A stretch of DNA of 64,000 nucleotides. Source: Ptychodera flava. Its lineage: Eukaryota; Hemichordata; Enteropneusta; Ptychoderidae. Positions 44,155-58,100 of this stretch are shown here, one piece after another (within the stretch, counting starts at the first letter, position 1; the number at the start of each line of letters is the position of its first letter). The stretch lies in assembly GCF_041260155.1 (NCBI RefSeq), contig NC_091930.1, forward strand, positions 43,405,096-43,469,095, in the 5' to 3' direction. Made by a program: the position numbers and the translations under genes. Under the pieces are notes generated by a model. The model was not told the DNA's origin and made no database searches. It saw nothing but the letters and a program-made list of their open reading frames with translations.

Positions 44155-45931
44155 TTAATGCTCTTGGTGTACAAAACGTTTTCACTGTCTTAGTAAATCC
44201 AAAATCGAAAAAGTTATTTTCTCCACAGAGTTAACACAGGGATAGCGGCCATTTTGAATTTCAAATCTGGGCAAATCTTGGGTAATTTGTTTCTCTACTA
44301 CCAAAATTTTAACGTTGATCCCTGATTTTTATCCTTAATTTTGGAAAAGAATGGCTGAAAGATTCCTTGAGGAAAATTTGAGCAAAAATTCAAGGCTTTC
44401 ACTTTCTAGGCCCATACCGCCTTAAATAGATTTGCCTCCCTTTCTCATGACATGTTATTTGCAGCTACGAACAGCGATGACGGTAACATGGTTATTTGCA
44501 AACGACCGCTGGCCTGGAGTGCGTACATACTATCGTGATGATATTTTTATGTAACCAGACAATAATGATTTACAAGTAACAAGTGGATACTATCAAATTT
44601 GACCCAGAATTATTGCTGTCTAATTATGAGTGTGAACTCGATCAATCAGTTAAAACAAATGTGACCATCAGACAGGAGGTCTGCATAATAACAGTGATAG
44701 GACATTATTTTTAGTTTGATCGACCAATTTTAGTCTTGGTATGATACATGTATGATATGATGTGTGTGAAGGGAGACGGGGAATGCGACACCTGCTCAAG
44801 ATGTGAAAGTTGGTGCAATTGGTTATTGCTGGGTTTGCGTGACAGTCAACCTAATGATCACCACCTTGCTGACTTGTTTTTGTGATGTTTGGGTCCCTGC
44901 ATCAACATGGGAACTACTTCCAAACGCATAACTGACGCATTCTGTGTTCAACAATACACAAAGTATTAGACCCCATGATGTTCTGGAAAGGATATACCAT
45001 AGCCAGGCCATAAAGATATTTTCTGTGAGCTTTCACTATGTTAAGTTGGGCAGTAAATGCATGCCATGTAATGGGACTTTTGTCAAAGACTGTTCTAATG
45101 TAAAGGTATAAGACAGCCTTCCTTTAAGCCTGCATCATGTGAGAGAAATAATTGAACAAAATTTCATTCAAGGGTTTTTGCTCAGCCAATTAACTCTCGT
45201 GTGCAGGATATCTTTCATGAGATTTCTTGTTTGAGCAATTGCGAAAAATAGCCAGTATTTCTGATCTTTTTCTTTGCGAGCAAAAAATCCTCACTGTGTG
45301 CGCCAGAGACAGAAATATTCCTGATGTCTTTTTCACTAAAGTGCATTCCTAGAAATCACAGACTAGTACGAATTGAAGCCCCATATATTGAAAACAACAA
45401 TTCCTCAACAAGTTGTACACTGGCTGAGTAAAAGTATTTGAAGTTAATGAAGGGAGGGTGTTCTTTCTTGTGCTGTGTTACAATGGGGCAGATAGAAGGT
45501 ATAAAACAACTTACTTTTAATAACTGAATTTTTTTTTCAAAATGATAATTAGGCCCTCTGTATTTGTCTCCATCTCACTTGTTACAGCAAGCATAAAAAA
45601 AAACTTCATCGCTTACCCCTAATTGGCTGAACGACACCATTTTACAAAATATCGGTACTTTACAATTGCGTCCACAGTACAACGATCCGTACTGCTGTGC
45701 TGATGCGAACAACATAGCGAAATGAATGTGTCAAAAATAACCAACAGAATTTAGTGATAAATGTTATAATACAAAACGTTCAGCATTGTGACTCTATTTC
45801 AACGATGATAACATGTTAAATAAGTCCCTGCCTGCATCTTTATCAAAGTTATCCCTATCCCTATATAATCAAGTTCTCCGTAAGTATTGAATTGTTCCCC
45901 ACAATCCCATCATACAGGATGTCTGCCACTG

Positions 45932-46125
45932 CTACGATGTAGACGGCTTTCCATTTGGGTTGTACACACCACTCTGAAGAACCACCTCCATGACCTCGGC
46001 GTATCTCTCCCCGAGGTCGTGCGACTTCCGCAATCGGGACATTGTCGGCGTCTTCAGAGTGCAGGCGTCGGCCGAGACGTCGATGAGTTTGGGTAAGAAG
46101 TCCTGGAACTTCTCCTGGAGGGATG
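45932..46125 (-). CDS. USP28-like: USP25/28 last coding exon
   Basis: Encodes [20 protein letters not shown], then [20 protein letters not shown] and stop. Human: LQLCLGEFLPRLLDPSAE...YDLCSRFAAVMESI. No AATAAA is obvious close downstream on the minus strand, so the 3' UTR end is not placed. Paralogue at 4648-4841, the same length. Confidence 0.92.
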
Positions 46126-49100
46126 CTGTGATCAAGAAATAAACAGAATTTGTCTTATAGGATGGAGACATTTCTTTCTTATCAATACCGACAACTGGGT
46201 AGATGAGTGAGGACTGCTGATGATTGGTTGGACTCAGTGATGTCACAATAATATGACAAACATGTTGTCTTCTGATATTTAACATTGACATAACTTCACG
46301 ATCAAAAGTTTCTTGTGATATCAGAAAATGGGAATGTTTGTCGTTGAGAAGCAAAACCTTTGCCTAAACCCTACACATCGCTTACGGCCTCCGACCCAAC
46401 AGAGGGGTCGGAGGCATGGAGGCCGTTAGCGATGTATAGGGGCTAGGCAAGCAAAACCTATGATCAGCTTCTTCATCACGGGTATGATCAAACTGCTGAA
46501 CAAATGTAAGTATAATAATAGTGTTAATAAGTTATTCATGACACAAGTCCATCTGTCAGTCATTAAAATACAACCAAATACATTTTAGTGTATCGAAAAA
46601 CTGATAAAAACAACAGTAAAATCGATGTGGTCAATTGCACCGTCAGGTACAATTATCGGCTAGGTAGTTATAGACGAATCAACTTTGTCTGCAAAAGTTG
46701 AAACATTGTCTGGCAGGAGGTCAGGCGCTGGTGCCAGTGTTTGTGGATTTGGTGATATCGTTTGGACTACGTCTGACCTCCTGCTTGACAATGTTTCAAC
46801 TTTTGCAGACTGAGTTGATTTTCCTACTACCGCCTAGCGGATAATAACACCTGACAGTGTGATAAAGTCTTTCCTCATAAAATAAAATTAAAAAATTGTT
46901 GACCACAACGATTTTAGTGTTGTGCGACATCAATTTTACTGTTGCTCTTATCAGTTTTTCTACACACAAAAATGCATATGGTTGTACATCTGTATATCTT
47001 ACCATTGATTTCTTGTCCTAGAAAGCTATACCATCTATCTCTAATGTCTTCAGCAGCACTATTGTCTTCAGCGTACTTAGAGCTAGACAAGATCCCTAAA
47101 CACGGCACTACGTATTCTTCTACAGTCTTCAATGCTTCATCGGCTTCTCTTTCATCATCCGATTCAAACGATGACGCACACTGATCATTCAGTTGCTGCG
47201 GAATAAACAGTTGTACACTGTACTGTACACTGTGACAAACTTTGCAAATAAATGATAAGTGATCTTTACTAGCCATATGTAGCATGCCAAGAGATGCAGT
47301 TATATATTTTGTATGGAGAACCTGCAGTGAAGAGGTTCATTAGTTGAAACCTATTATTATCTTGGTTGAGGTCTGCCCTCCCCCCCCCCCCCCCCCCCCC
47401 CCATACAAAAAGAAAAGAGAAAAGAAAACCACACACACAAACAAGACGAATCCCCTACTCCCCACATAAACAAAAATCAATAACAGTTTACCCTCAGAGA
47501 AGATCAGAAATCTAATGAAAGCTTTTCTCTGGGCTCTTTGAAAACTTTAAAACAAAGTCACCACCACTTGTCAAATATTTGATATCACCATGACAAATTT
47601 GAGTGCATAGAGAGATGTAACTACCTACAATGTTTAACATGTCATCCACAAATTATTAGTCACATATCCATCATGCTGACAGAAGATGTGTATGGGGAAC
47701 GCATCAAGTGGGAGAGACGTAATCAATATTGTATACTTACCAGTAGACACTCTCTCCTGTACACTGATATGAGTCTGTCATCTACTGAATAATACTTCTC
47801 CTCCAGTCTGAGACTTGCATTAAATTTATGTGCATAAACAAAGTACGGCAGTGCTTCCAGGTAACTGTAAGACACAAATTAAGTAGAAAGATTGTTTTTG
47901 AGGAAATATGAAGAGTTGAAAAATCCTCACTGAAGTGATATTCCATAAACAAAAGCTCTTCTGCTTCTTGTCACATATCTATCACTAAAAGGGGATATTT
48001 ACCTTGAAAATTAATTTGCAATATTAAAATGATATGATCATTGAAAGGCTTTCGAGTCGATTTCATTCACTTTCACTCACTGGCTGATAAACAGCCGGAG
48101 ACCAAAATACTGGAAGTGACGTAGCAAACTTGGTCATTGAAGCAGTCGACGCATGCAAGCTTTTTCACTGGCTGAAAACGGCTACAGAACATAGGAGCCA
48201 AGCACTTAGTCTCGCATGCCAGACCTCGAACCTGCACGCGGCGCGAACGGTGAAGCCGCGAGCTGCGAGTAACCGCAGGTTACGAGGTCTGGCTAGAACC
48301 AACTGCTCAGGAATGTAAAGACGTCAAAAGTGGGCTGTTTTTCCTATGCTAATAAATATAACTTTGGACCACCGCATACATACTGCCATTACGCAGACAC
48401 TGTATTTTCACTGTATTTGTCCACTATGTTTCACATATCTGCGCCGAAAAAACACTTCAGCAAAAATTTACGGCGAGAATTTATTTGTGAGGCCATTTAA
48501 GCTTACCACCATCTTATCGGCAGTCGAATGGGGCCCAAAGTCTGAGCTTAGTTTGAACGGAGCAAAATGAAAAAGCAAACTCCATAGAGGTAGAGGATGT
48601 CGACGATCAACAATCATATGCATTGAAGCTACGCCTGGAGCAATCTTAAAATTAGAGATTGGCCATATCTTGTCGGCAAATTCACGGAAACGTCGTCTCC
48701 TTCCAAATAACCTGTCATGGCTACCTCCTGCTTCGGTTTCAGGCTGTCCATCACAACTGTCTTCAACGGCATAGATCATTTTAACAGATTTTTTTCATCA
48801 TGGATACTGGGAACTGCGTAACCGTGATTTCATGAAGCAGTACTTCTGTCTGAGGTCAATGTAAGGCGGTTTACTTTCAATGTTCCAATGAAAAATTACT
48901 ATTCCGGATGAATGACACAATCATTCAGTCGAGTTCAAAAGGCTATTTTAGACGCTCCACCTACATTATAGAATAAACAATAGATGTACTCTTTCATCCA
49001 GCCGATTTTCGAAGCATTCTATTGGACAGTATATATAGCACGTCGGTTCTAGCCAGACCTCGTAACCTACGGTTACTCGCTGCCCGCGGCTTCGCCGCTC

Positions 49101-52100
49101 GTGCATGCAGGTTTCGAGGTCTGGCATGCGAGACTACCAAGCATTTGGCGTCGATGTTCAAGTTTAGCTGAAATAAAGTTGTCTGCGAAGACCACTTTGA
49201 GAAGGGCAACTTTGAGCGAAATTTACAAGCCGAAATACTGAACCACAGACCTAAAAGAAACTGTCTGGGGCATAGCCAGCCCCAGAGCGTCGCTTGTATA
49301 TGCATATGGAACTGTACGTGTGTATGTATGCTCATGCACTAGAAACAGAACGCTGAAGATTGGACAGCCAATTCGAGACAAATCATCCCTACATCAGGAT
49401 GTTCTGTAAGGCATTCTTATCGGCAGTCGAATGGGGCCCAAAGTCTGAGCTTAGTTTGAACGGAGCAAAATGAAAAAGCAAACTCCATAGAGGTAGAGGA
49501 TGTCGACGATCAACAATCATATGCATTGAAGCTACGCCCGGAGCAATCTTAAAATTAGAGATTGGCCATATCTTGTCGGCAAATTCACGGAAACGTCGTC
49601 TCCTTCCAAATAACCTGTCATGGCTACCTCCTGCTTCGGTTTCAGGCTGTCCATCACAACTGTCTTCAACGGCATAGATCATTTTAACAGATTTTTTCAT
49701 CATGGATACTGGGAACTGCGTAACCGTGATTTCATGAAGCAGTACTTCTGTCTGAGGTCAATGTAAGGCGGTTTACTTTCAATGTTCCAATGAAAAATTA
49801 CTATTCGGATGAATGACACAATCATTCAGTCGAGTTCAAAAGGCTATTTTAGACGCTCCACCTACATCATAAATAAACAATAGATGTACTCTTTCATCCA
49901 GCCGATTTTCGAAGCATTCTATTGGACAGTATATATAGCACGTCGGTTCTAGCCAGACCTCGTAACCTGCGGTTACTCGCTGCCCGCGGCTTTGCCGCTC
50001 GTGCATGCAGGTTTCGAGGTCTGGCATGCGAGACTACCAAGCATTTGGCGTCGATGTTCAAGTTTAGCTGAAATAAAGTTGTCTGCGAAGACCACTTTGA
50101 GAAGGGCAACTTTGAGCGAAATTTACAAGCCGAAATACTGAACCACAGGCCTAAAAGAAACTGTCTGTGGCATAGCCAGCCCCAGAGCGTCGCTTGTATA
50201 TGCATATGGAACTGTACGTGTGTATGTATGCTCATGCACTAGAAACAGAACGCTGAAGATTGGACAGCCAATTCGAGACAAATCATCCCTACATCAGGAT
50301 GTTCTGTAAGGCATTCTTATCGGCAGTCGAATGGGGCCCAAAGTCTGAGCTTAGTTTGAACGGAGCAAAATGAAAAAGCAAACTCCATAGAGGTAGAGGA
50401 TGTCGACGATCAACAATCATATGCATTGAAGCTACGCCCGGAGCAATCTTAAAATTAGAGATTGGCCATATCTTGTCGGCAAATTCACGGAAACGTCGTC
50501 TCCTTCCAAATAACCTGTCATGGCTACCTCCTGCTTCGGTTTCAGGCTGTCCATCACAACTGTCTTCAACGGCATAGATCATTTTAACAGATTTTTTTCA
50601 TCATGGATACTGGGAACTGCGTAACCGTGATTTCATGAAGCAGTACTTCTGTCTGAGGTCAATGTAAGGCGGTTTACTTTCAATGTTCCAATGAAAAATT
50701 ACTATTCCGGATGAATGACACAATCATTCAGTCGAGTTCAAAAGGCTATTTTTAGACGCTCCACCTACATTCATGAATAAACAATAGATGTACTCTTTCA
50801 TCCAGCCGATTTTCGAAGCATTCTATTGGACAGTATATATAGCACGTCGGTTCTAGCCAGACCTCGTAACCTGCGGTTACTCGCTGCCCGCGGCTTCGCC
50901 GCTCGTGCATGCAGGTTTCGAGGTCTGGCATGCGAGACTACCAAGCATTTGGCGTCGATGTTCAAGTTTAGCTGAAATAAAGTTGTCTGCGAAGACCACT
51001 TTAAGAAGGGCAACTTTGAGCGAAATTTACAAGCCGAAATACTGACCCACAGGCCTAAAAGAAACTGTCTGTGGCATAGCCAGCCCCAGAGCGTCGCTTG
51101 TATATGCATATGGAACTGTACGTGTGTATGTATGCTCATGCACTAGAAACAGAACGCTGAAGATTGGACAGCCAATTCGAGACAAATCATCCCTACATCA
51201 GGATGTTCTGTAAGGCATTCAATATGCTTGCACTTTTCGGAAATAATATCAATCTCTTTACAACAGTGGCATTACCTCCGCGTTGGCATGATTTCACCAT
51301 GACTGCAGACGCACCATGCAAATGCATGGGTTGACGGGCATGATCGCTTGAATTTGAACTTCGTCATCAGAGCTAGAATAGTCACTTTCCAAACTCGAGT
51401 CACTGTCACTTTCTGACGATGTCAGCCTGGATCGTCGATTGCTCCTTTGGGTTCTAAGTTATTGCCAATATTGTTCACCATTAGGATTTTCAGTCAAGCA
51501 CTGAGGCTTGCGTACCGCGCCCTTGACATAGCAGGGCTTGAAGTAACTTCGCTTTGAACTCGCTGTGTACAAGACGACTAGCAAGTCTGACACGTCACTT
51601 CCGGTTCCCATGCATTCTACTTGTGGCCACTGGGCTAATATGTGCCAGTGAGAGTGAATGAAACCAACGCTATTTTGTTTATTTTTCACTAAATAACGAC
51701 TCGATTTCCCTTTAACCATGGAAAAACTTCACGTTTAGATGGTACATAAAGATCACAGTCACCCACTTGGAAACTTTCATACAAGGTGACAAAAGACAAA
51801 GAAGATGAGCACTTTATTCCTCTTTAGGCTATCTGCTGTCTCCTATGATGAGTGGATTGAAATGATGAGAACATAAAAAATTTTTATGTTGTTTATCTCT
51901 ACGGAAAGATTTATGAGATCGGAGAAAATCTCAATGTATCCCAGTAATAATGTTGCAGTTATTGTGATTGTTTTAGACTTAACAAGTCATCGTTGATGAC
52001 ACAGTCCCCACTCGTTAATGGGTACTTTGATTACAGGTCCTCAGAGAGGATAGAGTCCTCTTCATTAACTTAGTCTGTGATAAAAATACTTTGATACAGA

Positions 52101-55100
52101 TGGCGCTCAATGGCTAAGAATGAGTTCCATGGTGATGAAAACATAAAACCAATGAAAAATCGGTTGAGATACGCCTCGAGTTATAGCTCTGTACATGAAA
52201 AAATCATAACAAAATGGCCGCATAGCAGCCATATTGGATCGTATCACAAAACAAATTGACGTGCATATCTATAACATTGGTCAATCTCCTTGTACCAACT
52301 TTGAATACAATTGGTTGAAACATGTCTGAGTTATGGCTCTGTACATGCAAAAATGGTAATAAAATGGCCGCCTGGCGGCAATATTGGATCGTATCACAAA
52401 ACAAATCGACGTGCATATGTATGACATAGGTCAATGTCCTTGTACCAACTTTGAATAAAATTGGTTGAGATATGCCTGAGTTATGGCTCTGTACATGAAA
52501 AAATTGTAACAAAATGGCCGCCTGGCAACCATATTGGATCGTATCACAAAACAAATCGACGTGTATCTGTATGACATAAGAAGTAATCCTTGTACCAAGT
52601 TTGAATGAAATTGCTCCAGGCATCTCTGAGATATCTGCGTGAACGAACGGACCCAAGCACGCACCGACACGACCAAACCTATAAGTCCCCCCAGACGGTG
52701 TCCGTGGGGACTAAATATGCATTCAGTGTATAAATTAGGACTTACTTTTCTTTGTTATGATAGGATTCTAACCCTAAAACAAGTAATGATACGGCTTTCC
52801 TAAATGACAAATAGTCTTCGTGCCATCTCTTATATTTCTCCATGTCTTCAGGTGATAACACCATGGAGTCCATCTTCTTCATGGCTGCCTTCTTGATCGA
52901 CTTGCAGCTGAAAGTGAATGTTCCAGTACGTGTCAAAGTGGTTTGAAGGTATGACAGATGTGTCTGTGAATGGTAATTTCATTTGTGATGTCAATGGCAG
53001 TTGATAATATAATGAGAGTCGTTATGGTGAATGACTGTCAAGTCACTTTATTGACCTCACCGAGGGTTTTAAACCAGTTCGTGCCTCAAAAATGAAAGAC
53101 TAAAATTACTGCTCAAACTTCCTCAAGCTAAATTTCCACCATTCTCTTTCAAAATCAAGAATAAAGATAGGGCTAATGTCCCTGAAGCTACTATAGACAT
53201 GGATACAAAACTAAGTATAAACAAAGATTTTGACCAAAAAATGGCAAAAATTGACCCAAAAATACAAAAATTGAAGATTTAATCAAATTTAAATATATCA
53301 CAGTAAGACAACCCCTAGGAATCTGTATACAAAATATAAAAGTATCAGACAAGTAGTTTTTGAGAAACAAATTTTTTTACCAAAAATGGGCAAAAATTGT
53401 GCCAAAAATACAAAATTGCAGATTTCATCATAATTTCAATGTATCACATTTAGTTTATCTGTAGGAACCTGTATACCAAATATCAAAGCCTTCAGACAAG
53501 CACTTTTTGAGAAATAATCTTTTTGACCATAAATGGCCAAAATTGCCCCTAAATACAAAATTGTAGATTTCATCATAATTTGAATATATCACATTTTGAT
53601 CATCCCTATGAACCTGTATATCAAATATCAAAGCTGTCAGACAAGCGGTTTTGATGAAATAAATTTTTGACAAAACTTGACAAAACATTACCTTAAAAAT
53701 ACGAATTTGCATATTTCATCACAATTTGAATAAATTTAAGTTAGGTCATCCCTAGGGACCTGAATACTAAATATCGAAGCTGCCTGACCAGCTGTTATGA
53801 AGAAGAGGATTTTTTACCAAAAACTCCTTTTTTGCACTAATTTGCATATTTTTGACAATATCAAACAATAAAAACAATTCTCAAAATCATATTTTGCATC
53901 TACACAACAAATATCAAATCTGTAAGTACTGCGGTTCTCAAGATATTAGAGTTGGCGGACATACGGTACATACATACATACATACCGGTACATACATACA
54001 TACAGACTGACGACGGACGCATACCAATCCCAATAGCTTCTATAGACTGTAGTCTATAGTAGCTAAAAACTGGGGTCTTCATGTAGAATTTAGTACTGGG
54101 AAAAACAAAAAACCAGATGTTTCCCAATACGTGTATCTGAAATTCAAAATGGCTGCCATCCCTGTGTTATCTCTATGGGGTGAAATGAAATTCCTAGTTT
54201 TCACAAACCTAAGCTGATAAAAGCCTTATTTTTTCAATAAGCTTTAAAATGAGCCCCAACAAGTGGCTAGACCAAGAGAATGAAAATGAAATTCATGAGT
54301 ACATATCAATAAATGATAAGCATACTATTGATGGTCGGTGATAGTGAATTACAAAGCAACTACTGATTGAATTCTATTGTAATAACTGAACATCAATTGC
54401 TGAATAATGAAGACAGCCCAATAGAAATGCCAGCATGTCGTAATATAGACCAACTCTCTCACCTGTTGTCAAACGTCAATCCTTTGAAAGCAAACTGTTC
54501 ATATATTGTCCGTTCTATAACAAACGATGGGGCATTGTTTTTGAGGAAAAAGATGACCCCACTCTTGAGGCGGAAGTCCTGCTTAGGGTAGGACTGGTCA
54601 AACTGCCCGGCTATGGACTGCAGTCTTCTCAACTCATCTTGGTATGCCTGGAAATTTGACAGAGAAGCATTTCAATGGAAGGAAGGTGGTACCTTTGGGC
54701 GTCTATGAAACTGCCTGGCAGTCAGTGATCTCTGAAGATCATTATAAAACTTAACCTTGTGGTCCTGTAATAAATATTTATCAACAGAGTCCATATACTC
54801 TAAATGACTTGAATTCAAAGACTTTCAAGGCTTTAAATTTTCAAGGACTTTTAAAGTTTCAAAATACCATTTTCCAGAGCAGATATCATTTTTACGAATA
54901 TCACGTTTTTTCCACATTTTACTTATCATTTTTACGATACGACTGATCAATCTTGTCATTTTTGAAAATTGCGGGTGGATTATCAGATTTTCCAAAACTT
55001 CTCAAGACCAAATTTTCATTGTCAAAGACATTCAAGGACTTTCCCATGAGAGCACAGACCCCGTAATCCACCACTAGCTGTATCTTTGTGTCATTCAATT

Positions 55101-58100
55101 TGAGGAAAATGCTTCATCTGTGGTTCTGAACAAACAACAACATGCTCAGAATCCTTAAAATCACTGGATTTCCACAGAACATTGTTTTTATTGCATCAAG
55201 ATCAAATAACACTGAGAGGCCTGAGCTGGTTGCTACAGAAGGGAAAGTAAGTTAATCATTATCACACATGCACATGTTGAGGTCCTGTGTCTATCACACT
55301 TATCCATTCTGCTCAGTAAGTAAATTTCACTCTATTTGCTATTTGGATCATTCTCATTGATTTGTGAAGTGTAATTCTCGCTGCTTTAAATAGCTTTTGT
55401 CTTGTGCTGTGGGGCAAACTACATGATACTGCAATGCATTGTGGTTAAAAAGTTGACTTCTCACCACATAAAGAGTTTGAGATTGTGATCTACTTTTAAC
55501 ACTGGTGTAATATCTGTAATGGCAAAAAGTTCTATTTATTCAAGTGAAACTAGCTAAACTCATGCATCTTTTCATCATTTTACGCATTTCTGGTATGAAA
55601 TTCCTGTGTAACCTGAAATTTCACTTTGGCTTGTGTAAGTTTTATGTGCTTTTCCAGTAGAAATCTGCTGTATTGAAAATATGGTAGACTGCCCTAGACT
55701 TTTATGACTCACTTAGGTGGTAAAATCATAATTCAGGTATTGAGAATTGGAGAGGAATGCATGGAAGAGGGTGAAACCATTACAGCATGGGAAGGTAAGA
55801 GGCAAGAAATTACTCTAAAAGTGCTGTCAGCATTACATTTACCTCTGTGAGAGCCTCATCAGCACCAGACTTGAGGTACACCGACTTGACTCGTTCTATC
55901 GCCAGCGTGCTTCTCTCGTAAGTGATTCTGTTGTGTTCGGTTTCCAGGCCTACGCACGATGCAGGCGGGCTTGCAGGCGGCGCCTCAGATGCTGCTGCTG
56001 GTGATGATGGTGAGCTGGGAACTATCTGGGCTTGTCCGGCTGATGTAGCAGTGTGTGCTGGAAAAAAAGACAGCGAGATATGAAAATAAGTATTGCAATC
56101 ATCTTCAAGATTTGGTTGGTTGATATTGCTACAATCAGTGAGGATTGAACAATTTAAGAAGTCAGAAATTTATACACTGCCTTGTTTATCATGAAGATTT
56201 CATTTTCTCAGAAGAGACATTGAAACTATTCCTCTTGTCCATGGAAAATGAAATCACAAAAAACAATAGCAGATTTCTCTTCAAGATTGATAACAATGGG
56301 TATCAGGCATATAAGTACTTGAGAAATTTATTTTTGCTAGAAATACCTGATATACTTTTTAAATGTGATTCAGCTTTTATGACAATTATAAATGGAGTTT
56401 TGGATGGTAAACTTGCCTGATAGAAAGTATGCATGTATTGAAGATTTAAACAGGCATTGGTAAAAAAATCTCAAAACTCATTACATATGGTTCATTTATG
56501 AATTACAATTGTTATTCATGTACATGCATTGGTTTGGGAGAGGCATTGAGATCTTACAAGTAAACATAAGAAAAGATCTCCAATATTTGTGAGACAATAT
56601 CAGTGGTATGAGCACTTCAAAGCATGAACACTGCAAGGGAAATTTGGGTTAGTTCATGGCTAGCTGGGACATGCAGAAGTGAAACTTGACAAACATGTCC
56701 ATGCATAGAAGCAGCACAACTATAAATTACAACACAACAATACAGCAGGAAGTTTGAGTTTCACTTCTAGCTGGCATTGTGTGAAAACGGACCTTGAGCA
56801 GGATTACACTTGATGACCCCCTCCCCTTCTTTGTACCTCTTGACACAATGGCTCAGTGTTTCATCCAGAGAAGGGGGATGTGGGATTCTCCCTCTATTGA
56901 CATGTTGGCACCCCCCAGTAATTTATCAAGGGGGGACCAGCCCCCTCCCTCCCCCATGAAATGTTGCCAGTCACACCCTAGAGATACAAGTACCGGTAGA
57001 ACACATGAACTGGTGAAATTCCCCCTAAATTTTCTGGTAAAGGGGGGAATCCCCCCTGTTGATGCCATCCTGGATGAAACACTGATGGCTAAACTACAGG
57101 CATCTTGTGACAGGCATTTACGTGACAGATTTTCTTCAGCAATACACAAAATATTTCACAGTTACAATCCGTTTTGGTTTACTTTCTTCATCTAACCTGA
57201 ACGTGATACTATGATTACATATGATTCTCAGAGCATCCTGTATCCTATGACAACATACAACATACACGGCTCTACCAGCCACTGTGAACTGCAGAAAATT
57301 CACACGACATGCATCATCATCACAGAGTGAACATCGCTGACAGCCATAAATGTATGTTCTACCAAATGGCTATTTCACCTCTATATCAACATGCCTGCCA
57401 TACACTATCAATTACTGGCCATGCTGCGTGTCCTGTGAATGACTAATGCCTTACTTGTCTGACGTACAACTTGTACTCGGGGTAAACTATTGTGAGAGAA
57501 AAAGGATTGTTTGATGTTTCTATGATTAATACAGACATGCGTAGTGTCTATGGACACATTCAGACTCTATCTACCCAAGCTGAATGTACCTCTATAGTTT
57601 GCAGGGTATTTCAGAGGATCTCTGTCTCTCTCCCTTTGTCTCACTCTCACTGACAGCCTGTCTGGCACAGGGTCTCTCTCTCTGTCTCTGTCTCGTCTAT
57701 CAATGATATAATCTCTCTCCCTTTCCCTCCTGATGGGCACAAACTCTCTGTCTCTGTCTCTGTCTCTCTCCGACTCCAGATCTTTCTCCAGACCCTGGCT
57801 CTGTCTCGGCTGTTTCAGGGAAACTGAAGGAGCAATGCAATAGGTATTACAGCCATTGGAGTTGTTGTCCCGCTTTCCTGCAACAAAACTTGCTGGTCTT
57901 CACGAAAGACGCTGGATAGATGGTTGAATTCTAATCAGACAAAATTTTTGTGTTTTTCCCATAACTTTGGGATAGCATATGACATTGACCCTTTATATTT
58001 CAGTACAATGCTCATATCAACTTTCGAGCGCACTGATCACTCTTGAAAACTGTTCAATGGCATGCACCCGAACAGCTGGATGAAACACCCTCCTTCATGA

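Larger units (their letters stand above)
48516..51220. repeat. Three tandem ~900-bp units
   Basis: Units begin at 48516, 49419 and 50319 (each ATCGGCAGTCGAATGGGGCC) and are nearly identical. Units 2 and 3 differ at only a handful of positions; unit 1 is slightly more diverged. Each holds a minus-strand open frame of about 90-104 residues (starts [20 protein letters not shown]; not recognised), a 75-bp foldback and a plus-strand THAP fragment. The high identity points to recent unequal exchange. Confidence 0.9.
47989..51712. mobile_element. 3.7 kb Harbinger-like insertion with TAA flanks
   Basis: Copy A keeps the empty site near 7035. In copy B, TAA at 47986-47988 and at 51713-51715 flank an element that starts AAGGGGATAT and ends, read inverted, AAGGGAAATC. 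Sub-terminal inverted matches continue inside (cgagtcg, ttcattcact, ctggaagtgacgt on the left versus the complement near 51600-51700). A 3-bp TWA duplication with GGG-type ends is typical of PIF/Harbinger. The interior is three tandem 0.9 kb units plus unique ends. No DDE transposase is recognised, so it is non-autonomous or composite. Confidence 0.65.
40765..56625. repeat. Segmental duplication, copy B
   Basis: Paralogous to 1-10955 in the same orientation and about 41 kb apart. It is longer because of insertions at 41048-41553, 41824-42046, 44071-44154, 47989-51712, about 51980-52714 and about 53178-54068. 40765-45900 is downstream flank of the USP gene without coding exons that I can recognise. 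Confidence 0.85.

Noticed and set aside
48994-51139. Three 113-residue minus-strand frames ([20 protein letters not shown]...)
   Set aside because: They are antisense to the THAP fragment, which has the recognisable family pattern on the plus strand.
52204-52656. 150-residue minus-strand open frame with repeated protein blocks
   Set aside because: It is the translation of tandem DNA units in a mobile element; the 81-residue overlapping frame shows the same pattern. No domain.
53178-54068. CRISPR-like regular repeats
   Set aside because: Units are long, imperfect and contiguous with no unique spacers, in animal DNA; they belong to a DNA element.
56794-57195. 133-residue plus-strand open frame
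   Set aside because: It covers a foldback MITE inside a USP intron; the repeated ends explain the open frame.
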